DNA of 64,000 nucleotides from Druceiella hillmani (Eukaryota > Arthropoda > Insecta > Lepidoptera > Hepialidae). The translations under genes were made by a program, and so were the position numbers. Below, in pieces: positions 12,771-21,750 of this stretch. The DNA is taken from the NCBI GenBank assembly GCA_039881145.1, contig JAYKKI010000029.1, forward strand, positions 24,798,001 through 24,862,000, written 5' to 3'. The notes below the pieces were generated by a model, which saw only the letters and a program-made list of their open reading frames with translations, did no database searches and had not been told where the DNA came from. Position 1 is the stretch's first letter, and each line of letters opens with the position of its first letter.

Positions 12771-14205
12771 GTTATCTTTGTTTATTTAAAACTCACCTCA
12801 CATGTGTGTAATTGAATTTATCGAGTTCAATTATATGCATTTTCGAGATATTTTTCTACAAAATATACTTTTATCAGTTAGTAACACAGAACAAATTACT
12901 AAAACACAATATATTTAACATTTGATGCAAACTGAGTAAATATCAATATTATTAAGTTAATTGAGGGTAGAATCGTTACACTCGTGCCTCAATTAAACTC
13001 GTGGCTCGCAGCTCGTAAGACGAGTTTCTGATGGAGACGAACTGCGAGCCCATCGTTTACACACGCGTCTCGTGGTCGTCTCTTCCCCCCTCTTCTCTCG
13101 TTCCCTTCCCCACTCGCGCGCGAGTATAAATGAGGGTGGAAGATATCAGGTATTCTAAAAACTTACACTAATAAATAATTTTTACTTATTAATACGTATT
13201 CAGCACGGGTAGACAAGCAGAAATTATATTGGTTAAAATGATTTCGGATGCTCTTCCACTGTGCACTAGTATTATTTTCTTATCAAACCTTCATTTTTTT
13301 GGTGCATCGCACATTCAAGATAGATAGAAATTTACTAGTTTGCTTTTCTGAAATTTCAGGACTTCTTCGTTAATTCTACTTATTTTAAGATAGTAATTAT
13401 AGGCAGATAATCGCTCATAACATTACCAGACCTCATTAATTTATTGTAGGTCTTATATAATAAATTTTAGATAATAAGTTTTCTGTCTATCTTTTGTCAC
13501 TAATAGTTGGTGATCCTCAAGTGGATCTTTTAGCAACAAATTATTCTAAAAAAAATATTACGTTTAATTCATGTAACATATTCATCTAATTAGCTTTCAC
13601 CAGGAGGAAGAAGTGATTAGAAAAAAAATTTTCCAAGGTTTCTCTTTTCGTATTATTCAATATTTGGCTAATTGATATTTCTTTGCATTTATTGATATTA
13701 TTCTAACAAAGAAAGTAAGTCCACTCTTATGTTTACTCGTTCTTTTCTTTCGCGATAAAAATTTTAACGTTGAACTGTAAATTTTTGTTTAGCTTGTTTC
13801 TCATAGGTAGTTGCTTATCTACGAGAGATGAATGTAATGAATATAATTTACCAATAGAAGGTATTGTAATTTATTTTTCTTCCGCTTTCCGCAAATGCTT
13901 AGTTGGAGAACATTATAACATTACCTCATTCAATTAATTTATATCAATTATATAATTTCCCAAAAACAAAATTCATTGTACTTACTGTGGGGATATTTTT
14001 TAAAATTTAACGATGTAAAGTGTATGATTAACTCATTTTATAAGTAAATGAAAAAAACAGAATATTATTCCGATGCAAAATTATGATTTAATTTGTAAAA
14101 TTTTGATTTAAAAGTAAATAAGAGCAATTTGTAGCTTTTTGACAACGACCGTAGACAAATGCTATAATTTCCGTTTTAACCATTATATCTATACCGTATC
14201 TATTC
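12771..14205. other. Spacer containing a GC-rich islet
   Basis: AT-rich and without ORFs, except for the islet at about 12980-13150, annotated separately. No other structure was seen before the RpL28 start region. Confidence 0.4.
12980..13150 (+). promoter_or_regulatory. CpG-rich islet with TATA box and short inverted repeat
   Basis: Base composition changes abruptly to GC/CpG-rich (clusters of ctcg, cgcgcgcg). A TATAAA at 13125-13130 follows a pyrimidine-rich run and a cgcgcgcgag block. An inverted repeat, ggctcgcag(c/t)tcgt, occupies 13003-13016 and 13037-13050. It may be a promoter of an unannotated transcript on the plus strand or the terminus of a TE. No ORF follows directly. The composition and TATA box are seen; any promoter function is inference. 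Confidence 0.35.
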
Positions 14206-14215
14206 TGTGTCTATT

Positions 14216-14221
14216 CCTTTT
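14216..14221 (+). promoter_or_regulatory. Candidate TOP/TCT initiator of RpL28
   Basis: The sequence attCCTTTTagtc lies about 97 bases before the RpL28 ATG. A C followed by pyrimidines is the usual cap site of animal ribosomal protein genes (TCT initiator; 5' TOP for growth-dependent translation). Its placement fits a short leader. A transcript 5' end would be needed to confirm it. Confidence 0.4.
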
Positions 14222-14313
14222 AGTCTACGGACACGTTGAGAGCACGTTGCATTCGTGTTTTTTAACGATAATAATTTGGTTTTAAAAATTAAAACTTGAA
14301 AAATTTTCTCACG

Positions 14314-14733
14314 ATGTCGGCCCATCTATCGTGGATGATAATCCGTAACAATAACGCATTCCTTGTAAAGAAGCGTAACATCAAAAAGCCCTTCAGTAAG
14401 GAACCGAACAATGTAACAAATCTCAGTTCTTTCCGTTACAATGGGCTCATCCACAAAAAATCAATCGGTGTGGTGGAGAATCCAGACAGAAAAGGATTCA
14501 CAGTTGTCTACAAAAAAGCCAAGTCCGCAAACAAGCCTGCTAAAAACACAGTACGTCGTCCATTCAAAGCTGGAGCCAGAAGATCGCTCCACAAAGTAAG
14601 GAGGCTATTAAAGGCTAATAACTATCGTACGGACCTCACAAAAGCGACCCTTCGCCGTGCCTCCGCTATCCTCCGTTCTCAAAGGCCTATTAAAGAAAAG
14701 AAGACCAAAGCGGCTGCGCCTAAAACGGAATAA
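14314..14733 (+). CDS. RpL28: 60S ribosomal protein L28 (eL28)
   Basis: An uninterrupted ORF of 139 codons encodes a basic protein of the large ribosomal subunit. The N-terminus ([19 protein letters not shown]) and the internal blocks [64 protein letters not shown] and a Lys/Ala-rich tail are the eL28 family pattern, at the family's usual length of about 140. I take the ATG at 14314 because the family starts M-(S/A)-x-HLxW; the open frame runs 18 bases further upstream but only from a TTG. A TOP-like start precedes it and two AATAAA signals follow. The coding part is a single exon. A retrocopy was considered, but there is no poly(A) tract after the signals and the frame is intact with conserved sequence, so a functional gene is more likely; an intron in the leader cannot be excluded. 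Confidence 0.93.
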   Translation: MSAHLSWMIIRNNNAFLVKKRNIKKPFSKEPNNVTNLSSFRYNGLIHKKSIGVVENPDRKGFTVVYKKAKSANKPAKNTVRRPFKAGARRSLHKVRRLLKANNYRTDLTKATLRRASAILRSQRPIKEKKTKAAAPKTE

Positions 14734-14756
14734 ATACTATGTTTATATTGTAAGTT

Positions 14757-14772
14757 AATAAAACAAAATAAA
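14757..14772 (+). terminator. Polyadenylation signals of RpL28
   Basis: Two overlapping-range AATAAA hexamers, at 14757-14762 and 14767-14772, lie 24-39 bases after the RpL28 stop codon, followed by a T-rich stretch. No genomic poly(A) run follows, which argues against a processed copy. Confidence 0.7.
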
Positions 14773-14921
14773 TGTAAAAAGTGAGGTTAAATTGTTTTTT
14801 TTTATTGTAACAAAAGAAAACCTATACTAAACATTGGTATAAGTTCAGTTTAGTGAAAATTAATTTTTCCATTTTTTTTCTTTTAAATGAAAGAATATAC
14901 ATAAAAAACGACATATTTAAA

Positions 14922-15118
14922 AAAATTAGGGCTCGGGCACGATCATTGATTGATTTGAAAAATGCCCTTTCTATGAAGAAACACCTGTCAATTGACTGTC
15001 GAATAGAAATTTTATAACCTCACTTTATGCGACCCTTGGTGCATTTTCGTATTCTTTTTCAAATCACTTTTTTAATAAAATAATCGCCTGAGCCTAAAGG
15101 CGACTCAGCCCTAATTTT
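14922..15118. mobile_element. 197-bp MITE-like inverted-repeat element
   Basis: The ends are inverted copies: AAAATTAGGGCT at 14922-14933 and AGCCCTAATTTT at 15107-15118. Imperfect pairing extends inwards (gatttgaaaaatgc near 14953 against gcattttcg...tttttcaaatcac near 15040-15068). There is no ORF. It sits about 150 bp after the RpL28 poly(A) signals. I could not assign a superfamily or a clean target duplication. Confidence 0.6.
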
Positions 15119-16890
15119 GGTTGATTCTTCCTTTTTTACCTATATCCTTTCAATTAAAGCAAAAAATTAGGAAAATTAAATTTTCGCTGTTCCAAAATTG
15201 TATTTCTGCTGTCATTCTTTAAGTTATTATTTTTGCAGTTTTCTAGTTCATGAAATCCCCATAAGCGTGGGCTCAGGATATTTTTAAAATCTCTATTCTA
15301 CAGTAAATCAATTAGTTTTGATGAATACTAATAATACCTACTTCTTTCAAGACATGTCAGAATTTTATGCATTTGCATTTTTCGTTTTGTCAAGTGTAGG
15401 CAACAATAATAGTAGGCACCACCATTTTTGTTATGTGACAAGTGGTAGAGATAACTACTCTACAACTAGTGATATGTATGATATCTCAGGATTAACTACA
15501 TTCGAGACTTAGAACTTATGGGAGAAAAAGATTGGGCTTACGCAAGGTTTATTATACCGACATGTAAGTTGCTCTAAATTTTGAGATGTGAAATTAAACA
15601 AGAGTTAATAAACATATGTTTTGACTTAAGACATGAGGAAATTCTGTTGAAAAGTGTTTTTGTCTAAAGAAGCAGGTGCTGAAAATGTAGGGAGTAAGTA
15701 TGGCAAAACCAAGATTGGTAAGAACAATGAAATAATTTTTCTCATAAGTTGATTCTAAATGAACATAACATGATTCTAAATGAAACATTATTTAGCATAT
15801 TTCGGATGATTATTTTGTATGAATGCAAACAGTTTACCGACAATATATGGCCTTAACAAAACACTGAGTGTCTTGAAATATGTTACTCGCGAAAGACAAT
15901 TTAAAATTGTTATTCATCTGTCAGTGAAAGTTTCCACAGGTCAAATATAGTTTTGTTTTAACATGGTTTTCTTCCTGCACATCCACAAGCAGAGACCAAT
16001 ACTTCACAGTAATAACTGAAACTCCATTTAATTTTTGAACTTTGTAGAGTTGAGTCTGTGATTTTACTTGATGTTTACTAAAATAAATCTATTTTTGGCA
16101 TCAGAACAATATTTCAATTCATGTTTGACAAATGATCACATTTATTTCTGGCACTGAAATTATTCAGTGTAATGCTTTCTGGCGTTAAAACTATCTAGTG
16201 TATTTGTAATTAAAGTTGCCTAGTTTTAGTAATTTGTAATGAGCCTTCTTTGTTCAAACATATCAATGTACATGTTACAACTAAAGTTGAAAATTTAGTT
16301 ATGTTAGCATTACCTAAGTAAGGTTAATGGCTGATATTAGTTGAAGTATATAATTTAATATTAATTTTCCACAGTACCTAGTTAATGGTAGTACTAGTTA
16401 TATTACGTCATTGCGTTTCATTAGTTAGAAATAGCTCAACTAGATAAAAATATGAAACTTGTTCTTTGAATCCCCTTAAAACAGAAAACTATAAAAGTTC
16501 TTCACCATAGGAAAAGTAAGACCTTTCATCATTTCTCTAATTTAGAAAGAAATAAAATAAATGCAGGAATAAAATAGAAGGAAATGCAGGCTAAAAAATG
16601 TCACTTGATTTTTTTAAAAGGACCTCTGTAAAATACATCATGTAAAATCCAGACTTTCGACCCCTTCTTTCTCTATTGCAACACTTCGGTACACCCCTCT
16701 GGCTATAATAATGTCACAATAGTGCCAACCCCTACCAAATTATTTTTAAAAAGAAAAAAAATGGTAAATCATATAAACAGTTAATACCAAAACAAATATT
16801 TATAAATATAACTTGTCTTATTCATGAGAAAATATGTATTATGTCTACAAAATTAAAATTTATTCTTATTTTTAGGTAGTTACTTCACAA
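15119..16890. other. AT-rich spacer, no supported gene
   Basis: Two 64-codon ORFs (15318-15512 plus, 15594-15788 minus) have no family resemblance. No strong repeats or RNA signals. Confidence 0.4.
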
Positions 16891-16937
16891 TTGGTATTGA
16901 ATATATTAGGCATTAATTTTGTAGAAATTCATTATAC

Positions 16938-17191
16938 GCAATTAAATGAAACTACATGATGTACGTAGTATTATTTCTACTTTCTTTAAGTTCTTTACCA
17001 CGACCTAGGTTTCGTTATATTACATCTTCAGATGGGTTATTAGCAAAGGTGTTTGCTAATAGCCCACTATTAGCAAAGATCTTTGCTAATAGTCCACTGG
17101 ACGATATTGTAATACAACGAAACCTAGGTCGTGGTATAGAACTTAAAGAAAGTAGAAATAATACTACATCACGTAGTTTCATTTAATTGTG
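16938..17191. mobile_element. Fold-back element, copy A
   Basis: Two long arms are inverted copies of each other. They run from caattaaatgaaactac at the left to gtagtttcatttaattg at the right and contain gtagtattatttctactttc, caagttctttaccacgacct-like and cctaggtttcgtt segments. The centre carries two nested palindromes, ttagcaaaggtgtttgctaa and ttagcaaagatctttgctaa. The same arms occur in a second copy at 45919-46132, and similarity continues about 45 bp beyond the left arm in both copies (about 16893 on). The 76-codon ORF across it is a by-product. See the findings for a possible Penelope-type core. Confidence 0.75.
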
Positions 17192-17554
17192 AGTCACTTA
17201 AGTGTTGTGTTATTTTCATTGTAGGTTCAACCATCTTTTAAATTTCTGATATTTCTATTACTGGCATCGGAATAGCTATGGTGACATGCATAATATTCGT
17301 ATACACTTCATTCTGTTGTTTTCATAATCTAAGATGCGTAATAGCTCCCATGCTCAATGTGCTGTGATACAATACCGTTGAATATGTTTGCACATCCATA
17401 TTTACTCCTTTCTTTTTTGCGTGCATATTCTTCAAATATTTTAATAAATTTTTATTAGAGGAAAGGTAAAGACCGCATTCTTTATGCTGGCGCTTATGTG
17501 TATTTGCCTTATTTGCCCGAAAACATCTATGTGGGGATCATTTATGTGTCTATA

Positions 17555-18532
17555 CAGGCAGTCCTCGTACTTGGCATGGCATACTAGGGTGAAGAAATAT
17601 GTGACGTAAATCGAATTTACATAAGTCGAAACATATTTTTTAGATTTCCATATAATATTAGGGAGCTAGGTCCTAGAAGGGTAGGTAATATCAAAGAAAA
17701 ATGTTATATTACTGGAAGTAAGTACGTAAAATAAATATTTATTAAAATAATAACTATTTTTGATACTTAATGTTACATTATTGCTTTTGATTAAGTGATT
17801 TGATCATAATTGAAAAAATATATATATATGAGTAAGAAGCACAATAAATTCGATTTTTGGCTTGAAGAATGCATAAATTCTAGTTTGTTTTGCTTTTTTT
17901 TTATTTGTTTCCACTAATTTTGTTGTTAACATTAAGATTCTCTGTTAACATTTTCCATCTCAGAAATTAAAGCATATCTTCTACGTACGCTAGTGCTATT
18001 TGGAGAAATAGAATGTAAAGCTGTAAGAAGTTGATCATTATCTTTCATTATTGTCTGTACTGTTGAACGCGATAAAATAAGTTCACGTCCAATTAATGAA
18101 GTGGGCAATCGCGATCTTCAAGTTTTAAAATCTTAAATTTAACCTCCATTGTTATTGTCTTTCTCACTTTTTTCTGCCCTTCACTATTACTGTTTCGCTT
18201 AGGCAGAATAGTAATTCAATTTCAATAATTTCAAACCGATTTTATACAAGTAACAAACAGAAACACTCAAAGATATAAAGAAAACTATAACATGTTTAAT
18301 CATCCGTTGCATATTATAGTGATATGGTGTGTGCGCTCTTTGACACAGAGGATCTCCCGCACTTTGAGACCCAAGACCCAACCAAAGGAGTTTATATTGC
18401 CTGAACTTGATACGACTACAGTGTGATGTAAATCAAAACAATTGCTGCTATTTTGAGAAATGGCATCAAAATATTGTTTTGACGTAACTCGGAACGATTT
18501 AAGTCGAAACTATGTAATTTGAGGAACGCCTC
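17555..18532 (-). mobile_element. Pogo/Tigger-type DNA transposon relic with TA target duplication
   Basis: TA dinucleotides flank ends that are imperfect inverted repeats: left CAGGCAGTCCTCGTACTTGG; right, as reverse complement, GAGGCGTTCCTCAAATTACA. Subterminal segments with acataagtcgaaaca and gtaactcggaacg resemble the 'ACTTACG/TCGTAA' termini of Tigger elements. The minus strand at about 18150-17950 encodes, with one frameshift, KFKILKLEDRD then IGRELILSRSTVQTIMKDND and SVRRRYALISEMEN, the N-terminal CENP-B/pogo helix-turn-helix pattern (xLSxSTVQTIMKxxxxI). The DDE catalytic domain is missing, so this is an internally deleted, dead copy. Confidence 0.6.
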
Positions 18533-19296
18533 TATTTGCCTTATTTGCACGAACAAGACAAATACACTAATATGTATTTTCGCTTCATTGTCGGTTTTGT
18601 CACAAAACAAAAAATGGAAATATTACAAAAAAATTTGTTTACTATCCACACACAGCTAGCTGCCCGCACATGGTCTTTTAAACAACTTTGTATTTACACA
18701 GCATGTGTTGATAACATGCATTTGGGGAATGGGGAAAAATAACCTGCTGTTGCCGTCAATACGTCCATTGCTTAGTGCGTTCACTGATTATGAATAAAAA
18801 AATATAACATATTTGCTGCTTTGCATCCATGTGTGAATGGTGTTTTTGTGATGTTTGGATTTTGCATAAATATTTGGCCAAAACACTGCGAATACGCTAC
18901 ACGAACATGCAACGCCAAGTAAAGTTCCTACATTACAGTTTCTTATTACCAGTTTACTATGAACTAATGAAAACAAACAATAATAAGGAACGTGGAGAAA
19001 ATCTTTAGTTCCTTTTTGGAGTTGCACAGAAAGATGTGCACGTAAATCAATGTAAATACACTCACTGTCTGGGTCTGCTATAATTAACCCTTTTTTTGAT
19101 TTCTATATTCTTATAGATGGCAGCAAAAATCTGTTAGAATGTAAATATGGCAAACTGCTTTTGATCTCATTGCAACATGTTCTAGTTAAACATTTAACAA
19201 TCTGTAATGAATACAGAGAATCGTGAATATTTGCAGTACCAATTACCTGCTTATAATTTAGTTTTGCTGCAATCATCAAGTTTTGCTATATATCCT
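18533..19296. other. Spacer, nothing recognised
   Basis: Short ORFs on both strands have no family resemblance. No repeat structure was seen. Confidence 0.35.
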
Positions 19297-19488
19297 GCAT
19301 CTATTTATTTATTTACTTTAATGTATCTAATTAATACATATGGTGGCCTTATTGCTACGAGAGCAATCTCTTACAGCCAACCAGAACAGTCCAGCCCGTT
19401 CGACGAGCGGCCAGGAATCGAATCCAGGTCCCCGCGGTGCGCCTCGCAGGCCCAACACACCACGGTGACGACGGCATCTACCACGTGA
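19297..19488 (-). mobile_element. tRNA-derived SINE (candidate)
   Basis: On the minus strand the block begins near 19488 with a GC-rich head. It carries a good polymerase III B box (GGATTCGATTCC, plus-strand 19414-19425) and a weaker A-box-like stretch some 40-50 bases upstream. It then passes into an AT-rich body and ends in a (TAAA)n-type tail (ctatttatttatttactt on the plus strand, 19301-19318). The head is much more GC-rich than its surroundings. The arrangement of tRNA-like head, body and A-rich tail defines a tRNA-derived SINE. It is not a tRNA gene: no cloverleaf could be completed. The 93-codon plus-strand ORF across it is a shadow. Confidence 0.55.
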
Positions 19489-20073
19489 TCATAAATTTTC
19501 AAAAACAAAATTTTTCGAAGCATATGTAAAGTTTCTTTTTTCTAAATATTAATTTATGGTTTTACCATGAGTATCTAATTGAGACCCAGAGTATTCATGT
19601 AGGTCAAGACTCAGCGACACCAACACCTCAGCGACGAACAACAAATAGAGCATCTGAGTTATAGTAACGAAAATTTTGAATTGATTTTAGATTTTCACCA
19701 GGTCTACTATGGACAGATATTATTACAAAACGTATTATGAGCTATGGATCAAGCAATTAATGAAGGCATTATTTAAAATGCCCGAGTATTATGATTAATG
19801 ATGAGTCGAATTAGGCAATGTGATTAATAAAGATTGAAACTTCATTATTTATTACAGTATCTGGGCATTGCGTATATTGTTAAGAGACTATTGCGCATCT
19901 CTGATTAATTTAGGTATTTTTAGCAGGAGATGCAACGGCCGAAGCAGGAGGAAACATGTGACGAGCACTGGCCAATCAGAACTCACATTCTCCGTAGCAT
20001 ATTTATTGAATAGCAATAGTGCCGAATTTAATACCAATAGGGTGGACGATTGTTAGTGTTTCAAAATTTAAGC
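19489..20073. other. Spacer with two CCAAT boxes before the integrase-like relic
   Basis: From about 19880 to 20050 the base composition is less AT-rich. CCAAT pentamers occur in ggccaatcag (about 19970) and ataccaatagg (about 20033), shortly before the ATG at 20074. This could be the old promoter of the relic ORF. Nothing else recognised. Confidence 0.3.
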
Positions 20074-21543
20074 ATGGATAAATCAAAATTAATTGGTATG
20101 CATTATGAATCAGTATAATTAAAAGGTCTGAATATTTAATTTTAACTAACGATAAATAAGATAATTCAAAAGATTAAATAGTTTTAAGGGTAAAAAAATA
20201 TTAGACGATTACCAGTATTTGCAAAGATTCAACGTCATGAATATTCGAGAAACAGAAAAAGTTTATTGTTCCAATTACAGAAGATAACGTGATTAAATCT
20301 TACATACATAAAGAAGAAATATTTCCGATTTTACATGACGTCGAATCGAATGGAGAAAGAGTTAAATTTATGATATTAAAACATTATGAGAGAAGTTATT
20401 GTCATTTATTTAAACTAATGTGAGATATACAAAAACAAAGCATACCGAAGAAAGGTTTAGTGATTAAACCCATTTTAAGCTGCGAAATGAATGATTTAAA
20501 CGACATGCAGTCCCAAGGAGATGATGATGATATTATAAATTAATACTCGTTTATAAGATCCTCTTACTAAATTTGTTCAGCTTCATCTCCTTACGAATAA
20601 AAGAGCCAAAGAAGTTGCATATGTACTACTTGATAATTTTACTATTTTTGGTGCACTGAGTATTGTTCAAAGTGATAATGACCGGAAATTGCCAATAAAA
20701 TTATTCAAGAACTTTATAAATGCGAGGAAAGAGCTAAAATGTCCATGGAAACCTGAAATATTCTCAGAGTCACGATCAGTAGAATGAGCAAATCAAGATA
20801 TTGAGAACTTGTTTAGTTTGTGGTTGGAAGATAATGTCACTCAAAAATGATCAGAAGGATTACGTTTTATTTAGTTAACGAAAAATAGAGCTTATCACAC
20901 TGGCATAAAATGTCATTCAAATGAAGCCATATTCGGGACAAAGTTAAAAATTGGTCTAAAAAGTTTTCCTAATACCTCTAGAAACTATCTGTCAAGAAAC
21001 TTTATATCAATTCAGAAGTGGACCTATAGAAACTTTTAAATAATCAGAATAAAATAGAGACCACTAAAAATAAAGACACAAGTGTAGTTGGTCTGTCCAA
21101 ACTTAGTTTCACAATCCATTAGTACTCCATACCATTAGTAGTTTCAGATTTCCAACAAGATGAAAGAATTAATAAAGATTTGTTTCTGTCTGAAAGCCAA
21201 GATACTAATGAAAGTGGCACAATATAGTGTGAAGAATTGGTAGCGAGCCACTTGAAATGAAAATCCAATACCCACAAATGAAATCGCTCTATTAGAATGA
21301 AATGTGGAGAGCAGAAAAGAAATTTATTAAGCTTGTTAGGAGTAGTGAGTAGCTTTAAATAACTTATAAAAGTAAGCCGATAAGGTGCTTGATGCGTCTA
21401 ACCCTATCCTGTGGCTAAAATCTGTGACGCTGTAAAGATTCACTTGCCAGACGTTGATCAGGTTCATAGCAATTGAAGCAACATACTTGCTGCTGTGACT
21501 GAAATAACAAATTCAGTTCCATTCAAGAAACCAATTTACAGTA
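20074..21543 (+). pseudogene. Integrase (rve)-domain ORF, KRBA2-like, decayed
   Basis: From the ATG at 20074, shifting plus-strand frames spell out blocks of a retroviral-type integrase protein. They include VFAKIQRHEYS, PKKGLVIKPILSCEMNDLND (about 20450-20510), a DMQSQGDDDD block and, best of all, YVLLDNFTIFGALSIVQSDN (about 20618-20680), the strand around the second catalytic Asp of a DDE integrase. Further on are IANKIIQELYKCE and, near the C-terminus, ILAAVTEITNSVPF. The order matches KRBA2-like proteins known from insects and vertebrates, which derive from Ginger/Gypsy-type integrases. Many stops and frameshifts (for example after the DDDD block) make it non-coding today. No LTRs or terminal repeats were identified. 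The family assignment is from memory. Confidence 0.55.
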
Positions 21544-21628
21544 TGTAAAGAAAAATTTAGTTGTGTTTAATAAATTCCTGTATCCAAGATTTCACCGAGA
21601 GAATGTCATCAAGTGCAGACACCAAAGA

Positions 21629-21750
21629 GTTATGGTATTTTCTTTGAAACAACTACACCAGTCAAATTTATAGCCACCTTTACACCGGTGAGGCTGTAAA
21701 GGTGGCTCTATATCTGACTGGTGTAGTTGTTTCAAACAAAAAACCGTAAC
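21629..21750. repeat. Hairpin/fold-back repeat with ~56-bp arms
   Basis: The left arm (about 21629-21684) contains gttatggt, tttgaaacaactacaccagt and gccacctttaca. The right arm (about 21695-21750) contains tgtaaaggtggc, actggtgtagttgtttcaaa and cgtaac in reverse complement. The spacer is only about 10 bp (ccggtgaggc). Pairing is imperfect (roughly 85-90 percent by eye). It is a compact fold-back element directly after the integrase-like relic. The minus-strand ORF over it is a by-product. Confidence 0.7.

Noticed and set aside
14296..14313. Upstream extension of the RpL28 frame
   Set aside because: It starts at TTG; the family begins at the ATG 14314.
14314..14772. RpL28 as a processed pseudogene
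   Set aside because: Intact frame, TOP-like start and no genomic poly(A) tract; not fully excluded.
19400..19490. tRNA gene
   Set aside because: A B box is present but no acceptor stem or full cloverleaf can be drawn; a SINE head explains it better.
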